DNA of 64,000 nucleotides from Schistosoma mansoni (taxonomy: Eukaryota; Platyhelminthes; Trematoda; Strigeidida; Schistosomatidae), in contig NC_031496.1 of NCBI RefSeq assembly GCF_000237925.1, positions 3,576,650-3,640,649 of the forward strand. Reading direction: 5' to 3'. Position 1 is the stretch's first letter. Each line of letters opens with the position of its first letter. Positions 33,118-47,800 of this stretch are shown here, piece after piece. Under the pieces are notes generated by a model. It saw only the letters and a list, made by a program, of their open reading frames with translations. It was not told where the DNA came from and searched no databases. Position numbers and translations under genes: made by a program.

Positions 33118-35670
33118 TTTTGACAAACCTCACCTTTACGTCTGCATTGGATCCACTTTGTTCATCGATGATGCTTCTCAGGTACATGCAACATTTCATA
33201 TCTTCCAGAGTTTCTCCATCTAGTGTGAATGGTAAGTATTCTCTGTGTTGTATTTGAGAGTCATAGTTCTTCCTTTGTGTATATTGAGGCCTACTAATGC
33301 AGAGTCTGCTGCTACATTAGTTGTCTTGACCTTCATTTGTTCGTGTGTATAGGATAGAAGGGCTAACGAAATCCAAATCGTCTAGTTGGATTCAAACTGC
33401 CCACTGTAGTCTATACTTCTCTTCATATGTGGAGATCTACATAGTCCAGTCAACTACCGGAAGAAAGAGAAAGAGGGGAAGTAGACAGTCTTGTCTGAAT
33501 CCATTTCTTACTTTGAATGCGTCTGTCAGTTGTCCTTGATTCATTATTTTCAGGGTGGTTTGTCGTATGAATTCCAGATGATGTTGACTGTCTTCTCAGG
33601 TACACCATAGCGTCGAAGAAGTTTCCATAATGTTCTACTATCCACACTGTCGAATGCTTTCTCATAGTCGATAAGGTTGATATATAGTGATGAAACCCAT
33701 TAAATTGATTGTTCAACTACGGTCTGTAGTGTCACTACTTTGTCTGTGCACAACCGATCCTTAAGTAATTCAGATTGTTGATCTCGAAGTTGGGAGTCCA
33801 CTGAATATCTCGTCCGATTCAGTAACACTCTGTTGAAAACGTTTACTAGTATCGATAGCAGTGTGATTCCTTTGCAGTTTTCACAACCGTTCTTCGGCAT
33901 CTTGATGAGGTGTCCTTCTTTCCAGTTTGTCGATGGCACTTGTCCTTCCTCTCAAATATTCCTCAATAAAATGTAGAGCATGTTTTCAGTTGCTTCTATG
34001 TCTGACTTGAGTGCTTCAGCTGGTATATTGTCAGGTTCTGCTGCTTTCCCACTCTTCATTTGTCTGATGACCGGCCATCCTGATTTCTTTGATTTTTGGT
34101 GGAGCGATATCTATCGGGATGTCTATGTGTGCTACTTCGATGTCCGATGGGTTCAGTGGAGCTGGCCTATTCATGAGTTCCTCAAAGTGCTTTACGAATC
34201 TGTTCCTCTCTTCTTGAATCTCGATGACTGTCTTGCCTTCTTTGTCCTTGAACGGTTTCTCTGGTTTACTTTATCTCCTTACCAGTTTATTCGTTGTGTC
34301 ATGTAGTTGTTTCATATTTCCTTTTATTGCAGCTTTTTCCGCTGTTGTTGTTAGCTCTTTCACATATTTCTGCTTGTCAACTCTAATGCTCTTATTCACT
34401 TACCTGTTTGCTTCAGTGTATTCAGTTGTGCCTTGACTTTCTCTATTCTTGTCCGACTGTTGTTAATTGCTGTCTTCTCCCTCTTCTTCCTTTCTTGAAT
34501 CATACCCAGTGTTTCGATATAGATCCATTCCTTAAGATGATGCTTCTTGCGACCCAGTTTGTCGGCAGCTCTAAGGAAGACTGTATTAAACATTTGTAAT
34601 GCTGTTTCCTCAGTTATCTAGTGTTTCTTTAGCTTCAGTTTCATCTTGGCAACCATCAGATAGTGATCTAAAGCTACGTCAGCTCTTCTCTAGGTTCTCA
34701 CGTCTTCCATTGACCTTGTGAAGTTCTTAATGATACAAATATGGTCTATTTGATTCTCTGTAGTGTGATCCGGTGAGACCCATGTTGCTTTTTGATGTAT
34801 TTGTGGAGGAATATTGTGCCAGCTCCAACCATTCTGTTGAATGCACGTAGATTTGCGAAGCTCTTATCATTCTCGTTCATTTCTCCTATCCAGTCAATGT
34901 CATCCCATAATATCTTTATATCCGGTGTTGTTCATTCCGACTTTGGAGATTAGGTCTCTCATTGGGATGGTCAGGTGCTTTCCCGGGCGATTCAATATGA
35001 TTGATTACAGCCTCTCATAAAACATATATTTCTCCTCATCATTGGTATCATTGTTGGGCGCATAACACTGGATAACATTCATTGTGATACCATCCTTCTT
35101 TGTTTTGAAGGATGCTTACATGGTTCAGGTTCCATGAGATTCCCATCCTATAAGCGCTTTCCGTTCTTTCTTGGATAGCATCATATCAACTCCCTGAGTG
35201 CGTAGAGCATTTTCTTCTTCATGACCAGAGTACAACAGCATCTCTCCCGTATCTTACCCTTTCTATCAAACTTGGGTCTAATGGGTTTCACTTATTCCGA
35301 GAACCGCCAAGTTGTATCTCCTCACTTCCGTAGCTATTTGATTAGTCCTACAGGTCTCCTACATTTTCAGGAAATTCCATGTAACGATATTAACCGTTGC
35401 TGTGGTTGTTTGAGGTGGCATTAGACTTGTGACTTTCGAAGAATCTTGGCTTTCATCATGAGGCGTCCTAATTCTTCTGAATGAAAATCCTTCGACTCCC
35501 AGGACAGAGTTTGAATGATTTAAATGATTTTTGTGGATAGATTTGTTTAGCATGGTTTTTTCCTACGGTATGGGGTTGCTGACCCCATACCCAAACCTCC
35601 ATCTTTACCCAGGCTTGGGATCAGTAGTAATCCCAGAAGAACTACAGGGAGAGTTAGATCGAAACCACAC
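33118..35670 (-). mobile_element. SR2-like RTE retrotransposon, near complete but inactivated
   Basis: On the minus strand: 5' UTR head (35670-35545), an endonuclease start with TVNIVTWNFLKM and LAVLGISE, then the linker, then RT with CENCKGITLLSILVNVFNRVLLNR, YINLIDYEKAFDSVDSRTLWKLL and GVPEKTVNIIWNSYD, ending at DGETLEDMK and DADVK-like sequence at 33118. Many frameshifts and stops. It is the longest RTE copy here and shows the head sequence in its native place. The 3' portion is missing or displaced. Confidence 0.88.
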
Positions 35671-35674
35671 TTGA

Positions 35675-36145
35675 CGGTTAATATCTTACGTGAATTATTC
35701 TTTTTCGTATCCAGGTACTATGTTTACGTTAATGACCATATAACATCAACAGTTTTATCACAGAAATATAGTACTGAAAATATGTACAACAAACATAGTT
35801 CGACCACCACTTCTTGGGTCAGTTCATGGCGTGGATCGCATTGATGTGCGTTGGTTGTCCTTGACCTTGGCGGGGATCGGTAAGCCAAGGAGTGTCACTC
35901 TGAACTTATATCTATGATTTTACTGAGAAACGCTGTTATTGTTAGGGTAGATGAGACGATATCGTTTTCAGTGTTCTGAAGATTCGCTCGACTGCTTAAA
36001 CTGATGATTTGCGCAGATAATTATATCTCCATACCACCATTTGAACTGGATGGGTAAGTCGTTTAATAATTGGACAGTCGATATATAATCCATAATCTTC
36101 TGTTAGATAACAAGGACAAGGGAACAATTTTTGTTAAATGATGTT
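35675..36145. other. Intergenic, no recognised feature
   Basis: No convincing ORF or repeat. A segment around 35815-35895 is relatively GC-rich. Confidence 0.45.
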
Positions 36146-36149
36146 CACC

Positions 36150-36500
36150 TGTACATTCCTATAAAACTATATGCTTTGTAATGTGATACCCAGTTAAAAA
36201 GCCCATTACATAATATTAGCTTAACTACTACAATTTGAGCTGACATCTTTAAGTCTAAAATCTTTAGGGTGAAAGATGAAAAAGTTTGAAGTATATGTAG
36301 ATTATTATTAGCTTTATTCAATATTATATTTTTGGCATAAGATGGAATTCTCAGAACAAAGTATTTCAACAAGTTTCCGTTTCTTGCTTCTTGGTTGATG
36401 CTGACGATAAATATTGAGCGGTCGTCAGTTAGATGTTAGCACTTCAGGAAATCAACATTTGAATAATGTACATTCTTTTAGATGTATATTGTCAACAACA
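36150..36500 (-). repeat. Dispersed repeat N, minus copy
   Basis: The reverse complement matches 62700-62960, e.g. GACGACCGCTCAATATTTATC and CAATATTATATTTTTGG. Nature unknown. Confidence 0.65.
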
Positions 36501-36944
36501 ACGATGTCTCTGATTGAACTGTTTTGTAACTTATACAGCGAAATGTCGTGAACTTTGCACAAAGTCACCTTATTAGGTTGTGCGATTAATTGACGTAACG
36601 ATCTGTTGAAACAAACAAGGAATCAGATTAGTTGAAATATCTAGATGATAGGAACAGGTAGCCCAGATATCTAAATAGGCTCCTAATAAGTGTTGATATT
36701 GTGTATATATCATACATTTTTTTAAGGAAGGATATCAAGATCTGGTTTCATGTAGAAGTAACAACACAAAGAATATACGAATATCGTATGATTCAGATGA
36801 ACCACACCTTATTCCAATTATTTTAAACAACGGTGAAATAATTAATGATAGTGTAGTGAACAAGAAGACGAGTGAGAACAATCGAATGTATTTAAGCACA
36901 GAATTACAGAATATCTTACTAAAATCTGACTACCATACAGTAAA

Positions 36945-37750
36945 CAATGATGGTTACTGGCTAGCAGTGGAATCCAGCCAGACACGCGTTTCATCCTATT
37001 TGTGTTTTATCTGAAGCGTTTCGAATTCACTAATAGAGAACAGAACAAAGACTTTTGACCAGAGATCGATAAGCTAGATATTCTGTAGCGACCCAGACCC
37101 AGCTAACTAGAGTAAGAAGTCCAAGTTGGAAGCGGGGAAAATATATTCCATAACAGCCAGAAGCACAGCAATCATAAGAGGAAAAAATCAAACGTATATA
37201 TACAGCAATGAAATGTCCTTGGGCAGTATTACAAAATAACACACTCAAAAAAACAATGGATCAATAGCATTAAGATATTTTACAAGAGGGAAATTCGACC
37301 CGAAAGTGAAAAGAGCTCTTTTGGCGCGAAAACAAAGAAATTCAAATTCTCAAAATAAAATTACAAAATTAAGCCATTTACTGAGTAAGTTCTGGGGATT
37401 TGACATCCCCGACAATTTGGGACTCGTCAGCTGGATGTAAACCTGAATCTCCGAGTTGATGTTCACTCCGGAACTCGAACCCAGTACCTTTCGCTTCAAA
37501 CGCCATCATGTTATCCATTCAGAGTGAACATAAACTCTGAGATGCAGGTACATCCAGTTGACAAGTCCCAAATAGTACGAAACGCGCGTCCTGGATTCCA
37601 CTGCTAGCCAGTATTCATCTTTGATTACAATGCTTGTGAATTAAGGTTATATCGAGGCAATACTCACAGTATGTCAATAAGAGACTGATCAATTGCAGTC
37701 CTAAACATCAATCGGAAGATTCAAACAAACAATACTAACTGAATTTATCA
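36945..37750. mobile_element. Sm-alpha-type SINE pieces, including an inverted pair
   Basis: A short minus fragment at 36950-37015 is followed by unrelated sequence. Then 37415-37520 is a minus unit joined head-on to a + unit (37520-37745). The +-strand hammerhead is mutated (TTGACAAG, stem II GTCC/GTAC) although the GTC-CTGG site is kept. Confidence 0.75.
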
Positions 37751-38701
37751 TACAGTAAACAGTTAATTTGCAAATTATCAATCTTGACTATTCCTTCTAC
37801 AAATATCAGTTCATCGTCTCCAATTATTATTATTGTTCATTCATTTTCATACCAATTCCATCCTGTTCCTGTTCTCTCTCCTTATCGATCTTCTAGTGAA
37901 ATACATTCAATGCCCGACTATCATTATATACTACTTAATTTAAGGTTAATTCAATAAATGAATATACGTGCTTTCTGTATATATCTATATCAGAACTAAA
38001 GAAAAGATATTTAAGTATAGTTTATTAAATATTTTGAATGTGTCCTTAGGATGAAATCATAGGTGGGTGTAAGTGTTAGTATCCTGTGTGCTAGCTACTG
38101 CACAATTTGAGTTTCTATCTAATATAATACCTTTATATATATCACTATTGGATCAGTTCTGATTCGTTATTCTTATATCTTTTTTCTTTTATTACTATGA
38201 GTAAAATTAACACAAAAGGTAATAATCATAATCATAATCTAAACACAATTAACTATGACTTACTCAAATGGTTGTATGTACTGATATGTCTGTATTCTTA
38301 TATGTATATCTATGTGCACATATATATGCACATATATACTACTGTGCATGAGTACTTGGAAGGATACAATTTTGTATTATTGACTCATACTACTTATTAC
38401 AATTTCTATATTGTCCATTACAAATATTATTCTTATTCTTATTCTTATTATTATTATTACCTAGTAACTATATATATAGAGAGAGGAACCAATCATAGCA
38501 ACTATTAAAACGGATATATTTTTCCACTTGGAACAAATTTACCTAATGTAATCTATCTCTCCCCCATCTATATCCATATACATCTACATATTATTGATTT
38601 TGTGTATGACATTCATTCATTTAGGTATCATTGTATAGTGGTGACATAATCATAATCATTTTTTTTTAAAAACCAAGGCAACAAACACCAAAAAAAGGGG
38701 A

Positions 38702-38819
38702 ATGAATAATCCAAGGAATCTTTTATGTGAATTATTTTATAAACATTTAAATAATTCAAATAAACATTCATTATTAACACAATTAAATACAGAATATAAT
38801 CAAATACAACAAACTACAA
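38702..38819 (+). CDS. ETS gene, putative first coding exon
   Basis: ATG opens [20 protein letters not shown] and runs to donor A|GTAAGA at 38820. The single base carried over joins TG at 40432 to give Met, in frame with the next exon. It is supported only by frame and splice signal, so less certain than the other exons. Confidence 0.65.
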
Positions 38820-41800
38820 GTAAGATTATTTATTATTATTATTATTAATAATAATTTTAAATGTATTATGAAATTGAAGTATTTACGCCTGGTAACCCTC
38901 GTGGAGGAGCATAGGCGGCCTACTAGCAGTGTTCATCCAACCTTGTCTTGGGAAATCGTTTCCAGTTCACATTCATCGTTTTCATGTCTACTACTGATTT
39001 CCTTCATGTTTTCCATTTCGCTTCAGTATGCCAAGTTAGATCTTGACTTCTGATGAAGATATATACAATGGTGTTTTCCAACTAGATCATCCTTTGAGGT
39101 TATTAGTGATAGTTAAAAACTGCTCTATAACTTAGATTAGTTTTAAAATGTCACACCATTATACAATGATAACCAAATATAGTCATTTATCTAATGTCAA
39201 CTATTTCTATATAAGGTTATAAAGTATATGAGTTTAGGAATGGACAGAAGTTAAATAATTGAATCCTTGAATATAATTTCACTTTTGAAGACAGACAGTA
39301 CAACTAATGTCTATCAAATCATTCTGTATAGTTTCAAAATAAATCCTACTCATACTGTAGTGAACAAGAACACGAATGGGGACAATCGAATGCATTCAGC
39401 CACGAAATTACAGAATATCTGACTAAAATCTGACCATCATACAGTAAACAGCTAATATGCAAACTATCAATCAATTGCCTCAATATTGACCGTTCCTTCT
39501 GTAAATATCAGTCCATCTAGATGACAGGAACATGTTGCCCAGATATTTAAACACGATGGCGTTTGGAGCGAAAGGTGCTGGGTTCGAGTTCCAGAGTGCA
39601 CATCATCTCTGAAATTCAGGTGTACATCCAGCTGACGAATCCCAAATAGGACAATGAAACACGTGTCCTGGATTTCACTGCTAGCCACTATCTATCTTTG
39701 CTTATAATGCTTGAGAATTAAAGTTATATCAAGGCATAACTCACAGTATGCACATATGCTAATTAGAGACTGATCAATTGCAGTCCTAAAACACCAATGG
39801 GAATATTCAAACAAACAATACTAACTGAATTTATCATACAGTGAACAGTTTATATGCAAACTATCAATCAATTGCCTCAATCTTGACTATTCCTTCTACA
39901 AATATCAGTTCATCGTCTTCGACTTTATTGTTCATACATTTTCATACCAATTCCATCCCGTTCCCGCACTCTCCTTATCGATCTTCAAGGGAAATACATT
40001 CTATGCCTGACCATTATCATATACTACTTATGTGGATATAAGTAACCCACACAACAGTAGGATCAATTTACTAGTGACCATTAAATGATACAATGAATAA
40101 TGCTTAGTTAGTAGCGTAGTGAATAAGGACACGAGTGGGAACAATCGAATGTATTTGACACGAAAAAGTCTCACTAAAATCTGACAACCATACAGTAAAT
40201 AGTTAATTTGCAACCTACCAACCAATCGACTCAATTTTGACTATTTCTTCTGTAAATATCAATCCATAGCCTTCGATTATTATTGTTTATGCAGTTCCAT
40301 AGCTACTACGCTTAGTTCGTGTTCTTTCCTTATCGATCTTCTACTGACCATCATTATATACTACTTATATCGATATAAGTAACCTGGTATACTTTTCTTT
40401 CTCTCTCTTTTTTTTTCTCCTTTTTTTTTAGTGTTTAATTATTTATGTCAATCATTATTATCAATCAATTTTATGGATATAAATCAAATAAATTTAGAAA
40501 TTTTAAAAAATTTTTTTGAATTTTTAAAAATGGCGCAAACATCCTCATCGTTTGTTTGTTTAAATGATAAATCATATATTCAATTTTTATTATGTTATAT
40601 TAATATAATACAAATGTATTATGATTATTATAATAATAATAAGAATATGAATATGAATAAGGGTAATAATAATAATAATATAGAAGAAGCGGAAGACCTA
40701 CGTGTTATAGTCAATAAAACAAATGATATATCATCATCAATTGACTTATTAGGATTATCATTATCTTTATCGTCATCATCATCGTCATCTTCACCGCCAT
40801 TATCATCATCTTCACCGCTATCGTCATCGTTATCTTCACCGCCATCATCGTCAATGACATCATCATCGAATATTATTGATCTTCAAAAGAATAGAAATGA
40901 ATCTCAATTACATTCTATTCCATCATCTAATCATTATATAATGAATTACTCTATGGAACAATATCCAAAAACTACTCAATTAACATCTATTCATATACCT
41001 ATAATGAATGATTTGTCTTATAATATAAGTGCACAGAGCATAGCAATGAACAATAATGATTATAATATACATCCATTATGTAATAATGAATTCGCCAATT
41101 GTCAAGATCATGATTTCTCAATGAATCATTCTTTGAAAGATCATCCAATTCATAATCATGAATTCAATAAAAGTCGAATACAAAAAGTCAATTCTTTAGA
41201 TTTGAAACATTTGAAAAGTCCTGCTAAAAAGACATTGATAAATATAATGAAGAATAAAATTGGATCAGAGAAATATCATAGATCATCTCGAAGATCTACA
41301 GGTAGATCTTAATTTCTTTATTGATAAATACACGAATATATATATTATTAATAATTCAATTGTCGCTCAATTTCGTGGATTGATTGAAGTTAGACATGAA
41401 CACCGTTAGATGCTGACCGGCTCAGTAGTCTAGTGGTTAAGCGTTCGCGCGCGAGACTGATAGGTCATGGGTTTGAATCTCGGGAGGCGGGATCGTGGAT
41501 GCGCACCGCTGAGGAGTCCCATAATAGAACGAAATGGCCGTCCAGTGTTTCCAGATTTTCCATGGTGTTCTAGCTTCAATTAACTTATGATTTTAACTAT
41601 GAAATTACTGAAATCTCCACAAAAACTCCTTCTCATGATTTGATTTTTTTTCTAAATAACGGTTAACTTTAGGTTGCTATCATAAATCATATCACAATTA
41701 AGTGATTGATACAAGTTATGTTATTATCTCTGCTTCAAAAACTATGAACAGAGAATATCTGGTTTACTTTTTGAAGTATAAGTTGAATACTTACTTAATT

Positions 41801-44800
41801 ACTTACATACACCTGTTACTTCCAATGGAGCATAAGTTGCTGACAAGCATTCTCCAACTCACTCTGCCCTCAGCCTTCCTTTCTTGTTCTATCCAATTTT
41901 TGTTCATTCTTCTCATGTCTGTCTCCATTTCTCGGCGTAATGTGTTCTCTAGTCTTCCTCTTCTCCTTTGACCTTCAGGATTTCAGGTGAGTGCTTGCCT
42001 TGTGATGCACTTGGGTGCTTTCCTCAGTGTGTGTTCTATCCACTTCCAGCACTTCTTCCTGACTTCTTCCTCCTCTAAAATCCGGCTTGTTCTCTCCCAC
42101 AGCAGTTTGTTGCTGATAGTGTCTGGCCATCGGATTGGAAGTATCTTGCATAGACAACTGTTAATAAACACTTGTATCTTCTGGATAATGGCTTTCGTAG
42201 TTCTCCACGTCTCCGCCCCATACAGTAGAACTGTCTTGACATTTGCATTGAAAATTCTGATCTTGGTGTTGGTTGACAATTGTTTTGTGTTCCAGATGTT
42301 CTTCAGTTGTAAATACGCTGTTCTTGCTTTGCCAATCCGCGTCTTCACATCTGCATGTGATCCACCGTGTTCATCAATGATGCTGCCTAGATATGTAAAG
42401 GTTTTCACATCTTCCATAGCTTCTCCGTCAAGTGTGATTTGATTGGTGTATGCTGTATTGCATAGGAGAGTATTGCTTTTCCATTTGTTTATATTGAGAC
42501 CTACTGCTTCTGAGGCTGCCGCTACACTGATCGTCTTCTCCTGACAGGATTATATTAGTGTATAAATATTTAGGTTTAGTTTAGTTTACTATGTCTTTAA
42601 AAGACTTGGAGTAATATAAAGTATAAAATGACAAACAAAAAGACTAACAACATGTTTGAACCTGTTTAACAGATATAAACTAATTGTCATAATAACTAAC
42701 TGATATGTTTATAATGGTTTTAAATAACTGGCTTCATTGTATCATCAAAATTTAGATGAAAAACTGATTTGGTGATTCTTAAAGTTTTCAGACGATTTAT
42801 TTGGCTGACTACGTAGGGTTAGGAATCGTGTAGTGTTTTCGTCTGTAATATACTTAGCTCAGTGATGTTAAACATTGACCTTGTGAATTATTGAATGATT
42901 AACTGTCATGAGATAATGAGACCACATATTTCACATTGAATATACCTTAATTGTTCAATAATAAGACTTCACCTAATACCGAGTTTAATTTTTCGGTACC
43001 AACTGAGATCCATCGGTTCAGGTGACTCGATATATCTAGTAGGTTAACCTATTTAACAATGTGGTATGAGACTTATGTTGTGAGATGACAGTTTTCACTC
43101 CAGGATTCATACTAGTTATTAATCATTTATAAAAGAGTTCATTTAATGTTTAGGATTACTTTATTCAATATGATAAATACTACCAACCAGCAAGAAATCC
43201 AATTACATAATCCAGGCTTATAATCCATCTATCATTAATTGAATAAATAATTATAGATATCAATCTATATGATACTGAATAACAAGTAATGAACGATTAG
43301 TAGAAGAATAGGTTTATTTGAGATGTTTAGATAGAAGTTTCCTTTACTAGTCAAGTACTATAATGCATAGATAGGAAGTTTTATAAAAAGGAAACGATTG
43401 AACTACCCAACTCAGAGAACCAAACCTCACCAGAAACATTAAATTTAGAGGAATTGTAATGTTGAAACATCTATCTTATCAACCTGCTGTAACTGACTCC
43501 ATACAAGTATGAAATGTTAGAATCTAAACGAAACAAATTCACCTCATCATTTTAAACAATCACTACACTTTTATATATTCAGCAAATCTTACAATATTCA
43601 ATTGGTAGGTTAAGGTTAGAATATAATCCTTCCTGGCTCAGTGGTCTATCGGTTAAGTGCTCTGGCGCGAGACTGATAGGTCCTGGGTTCGAATCTCGTG
43701 AGGCAGGATCATGGATGCGCACTACCACTGAGGAGTCCCATAATAGGACGAAACGGCCGTCCAGGGTTTCCAGGTACTGAAATTTCCACATAACCCTTTC
43801 TGGTTAAGTTTTATTGTTAAACAAATTCTGAAGAGAATAGCATTATATTACTAATTACTTGTAAATAATCTTCTAGTAGTCTGTATCTTTGTAAAAGTTT
43901 ATAGCAATGACTTGGACCTCCTATCTAAACTAATCAAAGTAAACAATTAATAAACATGAATCATAAAAGACTCCATATAATATTTCCTCATTTCCTATGG
44001 TACCGTCAGTTAATCGAAAGAATATAGTATAGTATTAAACTATTGACTTAAAACTCACCTCTATTAATGTTACATTTGTGTGAATGAACTTAACACGAGA
44101 AGTAATTTTAATAAAGTTGCAATCTATCTAGTTCATCTTTTCATCGTAAACTTGACCTTATACAAGCAAAAAGAATCTCTTAGTGAATAGGATCAATAGG
44201 ATTCTATCTGCACTAAGAAAGATCTGACATATATGACATTGATCATCGTTCAGTGATCAATCAATTACAATACATCTCAGTCCTACAGGAGGTCAGTCAT
44301 GGTCTGGAGAACTCAGTGGTAACGTTTCTGACTGTGAAGCTGAGTAAAACGAGGTCGAATCCATCAGGGAGCATCAGTTCCCTCAAGATTAAAGGTACAC
44401 CTTACTGATGAGTGTCAAATAGCACGAAACCTACGTTCAGGTTTTCCTGTTGACTACCTCCAACTATCATCTCATCCCAACATAGTGAACGCAATTTCGA
44501 GTCACCTAGACTGGTGGCCACATTGCAACTTGATCGATAGGATTAGATCTGCACTAAGAAAGACCTGACATACATAATATTGATCACCACCCAGTGCTCA
44601 ATCAATTGCAACTTTATTGCCTTAAACAAACCTATCTTTATATTTGTATTTTAAACAGAAGGATAATACTTTAACTGTTTAATGTGAGAAAAACAAATTG
44701 ATAACACTCTTGTCAAAGTAAAGATGAGAGTAGTAACAGAATAATAGAACATTTCACATTGATTGCAGTGAATCAAGTCAACATTTAAAAAAAGTATTAA

Positions 44801-47800
44801 AGTGAAAGGTTTAATAATGGTGTAAAAATATAAATGTACAGTCACTTGGTAATGTTTACTTGTATCTTCCCATTGATGTTTAGGACTGCAATTGATCAAT
44901 CTCTTGTTGCCATATGTGCATACTGTGCGGATTGCCTCGACATTACCTTAAGTCATATGCTCTCTAAACAAAGTTAGATAGCGGCTAACAGTAAAATCCA
45001 GGACTTACGTTTCGTCCCAGTTGGTACTCGTCAGCTGGGTGTAAGATGTGAATAATAATTATGTCCCCATCAAAGAATTAAAGGTTGACCAGAGCATTCA
45101 ATTAGTACAGCTATATTATGAGAGATCATAGGCTAGATAAATATCTTTTACTAGTATTCATTACTTACGGTTAGCATTTTTTTTTCGTGAGTTAGTTTTC
45201 TACGGGATGGGGTCGCTAACCCTATGCCCAACCCTCCTCCTTTATCTGGGCTTGGGACCAGCAGTAGCCCCCGGAGGAGCTACAAGCGGAGTTATTCTAG
45301 TATTCGTACCGTATAGTAAAAAGTTTAACATATCTGTTTTAAAAAATCACACTATCATAAATGAAACTTCAATGGTTTTTAGAAAGATTTTTATCTCTCA
45401 CAAGTTGACTCACATACTGTATTTGGATTTGTTAGGATAGACCACAGCGAAATGATTTCAAGAATTGACCAAATGACATGAATGTTTCAGAAACGTAGGC
45501 TATTCTTTATTCATTTAAGGTCTACAAATAACAGAACTTTGCATTTTAAGAAATATATATTGGACATATAATTAAGTCACTATGAGCTAGTGGCGAGACT
45601 ATAAATTACGGACGAACCAATCAGGTATAAGATAAGAAGTCTTGGATCTTGGCACGAAATTCATTCATTCATTTGGGTAAATACCGTTTTGGCACTATAA
45701 CTGATGTCAACTCGTGATAAAAACCCTAAATCTAATTCCTAACCCTAACGATTAACTGTAAATCATAATTTCGACCCCTCACACTGGTTTATAATCTTCA
45801 TTTGGTCCTCGTTATTAGGTGGACACTCTCAAGGTCACTTTAGTATCACTCAATGGTCATTCATTAATTATAATCTCACCTCGCTGGTTAATGATAATTC
45901 TAAGCTATCAATCTGAGAGAATTTCAATAAATTATAATGAAACCTTCACTGAAATATACACCATTCCAGTACATTGAAGATGTCCGCCTTTCAGCTAGAA
46001 AAGTGTTCATCCACGATAACGCAAGTCGGATTAGAACACAGGACATTCGGTCTCACATGCGAACACTTAAACTCTAGACCACTGAGCCGGTCAGCATCCA
46101 ACAGTGTTAGCATCTAACTTCAACCAATCCATGATATTGCGCCACCGTCCATTATTTTGTCCAGTGAGTAACTGCCTCACAACAGACACGGATGAACTCC
46201 TCTGGACAGGGCTTCATACTAGAACTCCATGAAATACCTCTTGAAGCCAGTCACTAGTGAGCACTTACCTTTTTGTTTATTAATCATCCCAATGACGAAA
46301 TGAACACCATCAAAATGAACTAAAAATGTTTCCTCAACATCTTTAAAGCTTGTAATTTTTTCATTCTCTCTCTTGTGTAAAACCATATGCTGAAGCCAGT
46401 AAATAGATTTCAAAGGTTTTTTCGAAAGCGAAAGACTTCCTAAACTCAGTTAGTTCACAATTATGTAATATACCCTTATGGGCCAGGGTAATTTTACATT
46501 GGTTTTCGAGAGAATGAGATACTACCCATATTTTCACGTGACAACCCAAACAGTACAGCTCAACCCCGTTTCACACCATATAGGCTTTAACGCCAAAATC
46601 TGAATAGTACAGCTCAATCCTTTGGCACAACCACACAGGTACCAAGCACCCTGGTGGACCATTCGCACTATTCATATACACATTCACATCACATGCATAA
46701 TTATTCCGATCAGTGATCGCGTAAATCAATTATGCACAGCATGAACAGGTCAAAGTTGACCCGTTCCGCTTACATGACAGTCAAACTTATTACTGTTAGC
46801 AATGTCGACATTCCTTACAATGCTCCAATGACAATAGCCCTTGAGAACACTGAAAAGCAACCACCAGTATGAATGAAATCGGTTAACCAGCAAACTAATT
46901 TCGCATATGAACAGTTGATAAAACTTGTTAAAGTAATGCCGAACCATCCACAATGTCAATGGTGAACCTCCGGTCTCATATGAGACCCTCAGCTCTACAT
47001 AGCAATATAGCATATACTACATACAACACATATGTAGGGTAGTAAACATAATAGCCCATTCTGAAGCGTTAGGGCATAAAGAACGCTTAAAACCCATTGT
47101 CTCGTGTTGGAATACTATTAAAATACCACCAAGATCATTTTTATTTCATTTCCAACTTTTCAAACCCTGAATTCGGGGGGTAGTATCCCTTCAAAAACTC
47201 AAAAATAGTAACTAACAATTGTACTAAGTAACAGTTCTAATGCTTTCAATCACTCTAATGAGTTGACTGACGTTTTGGTTATAACTTAACATTATTGACA
47301 TAGACTATCTCATACTTTAAATCTATCTGGATATGCTAATTAATTATTTTACTTCTTTTATACATTTCATTGACAGTTATTTTGTTTCTGAATGATAGTA
47401 GTGTAATAATGTTTGAGTGTTATTAACTAGCCATTTCTAAAGGTTGGTATCAATGACTAGAAAAGCTAAAACTTTAACTTAACAGTTTTAGGTCAACATT
47501 GATTGTTTTAATGTTTAAAAATTTAGGTATATACCTCTTTGACAGTTTTTGAAAAGAAGTGAGAATGACATAAACTATATCTGACAATCATTATAAGCAA
47601 AGATGGATAGTGGATAGCAGTGGAATCCAGCTAGACGCAAGTTTCGTCCTATTTGGGACTCGTCAGATGGATGTACCCGCATCTCAAAGTTGATGTTCAC
47701 TGTGGGACATAAATACTGTGCCGTTCGCTTCAAACGCCATCGCGTTATCCACTTACCTACTGAGTCCTGATAGCCACTTACTTATGCAATGGGGTAAAGT

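Noticed and set aside
35545-35665. HDV-like ribozyme at the RTE head
   Set aside because: Pairings such as CTCCTCC/GGAGGAG with CCCAA/TTGGG could form a pseudoknot, but the HDV P1 does not start at the element end and P4 is missing; only a covariance search could support it.
38197-38508. 103-codon Tyr-rich ORF just upstream of the ETS gene
   Set aside because: AT microsatellite composition (TAT/TAC runs); no frame-compatible donor to the ETS exons was clear.
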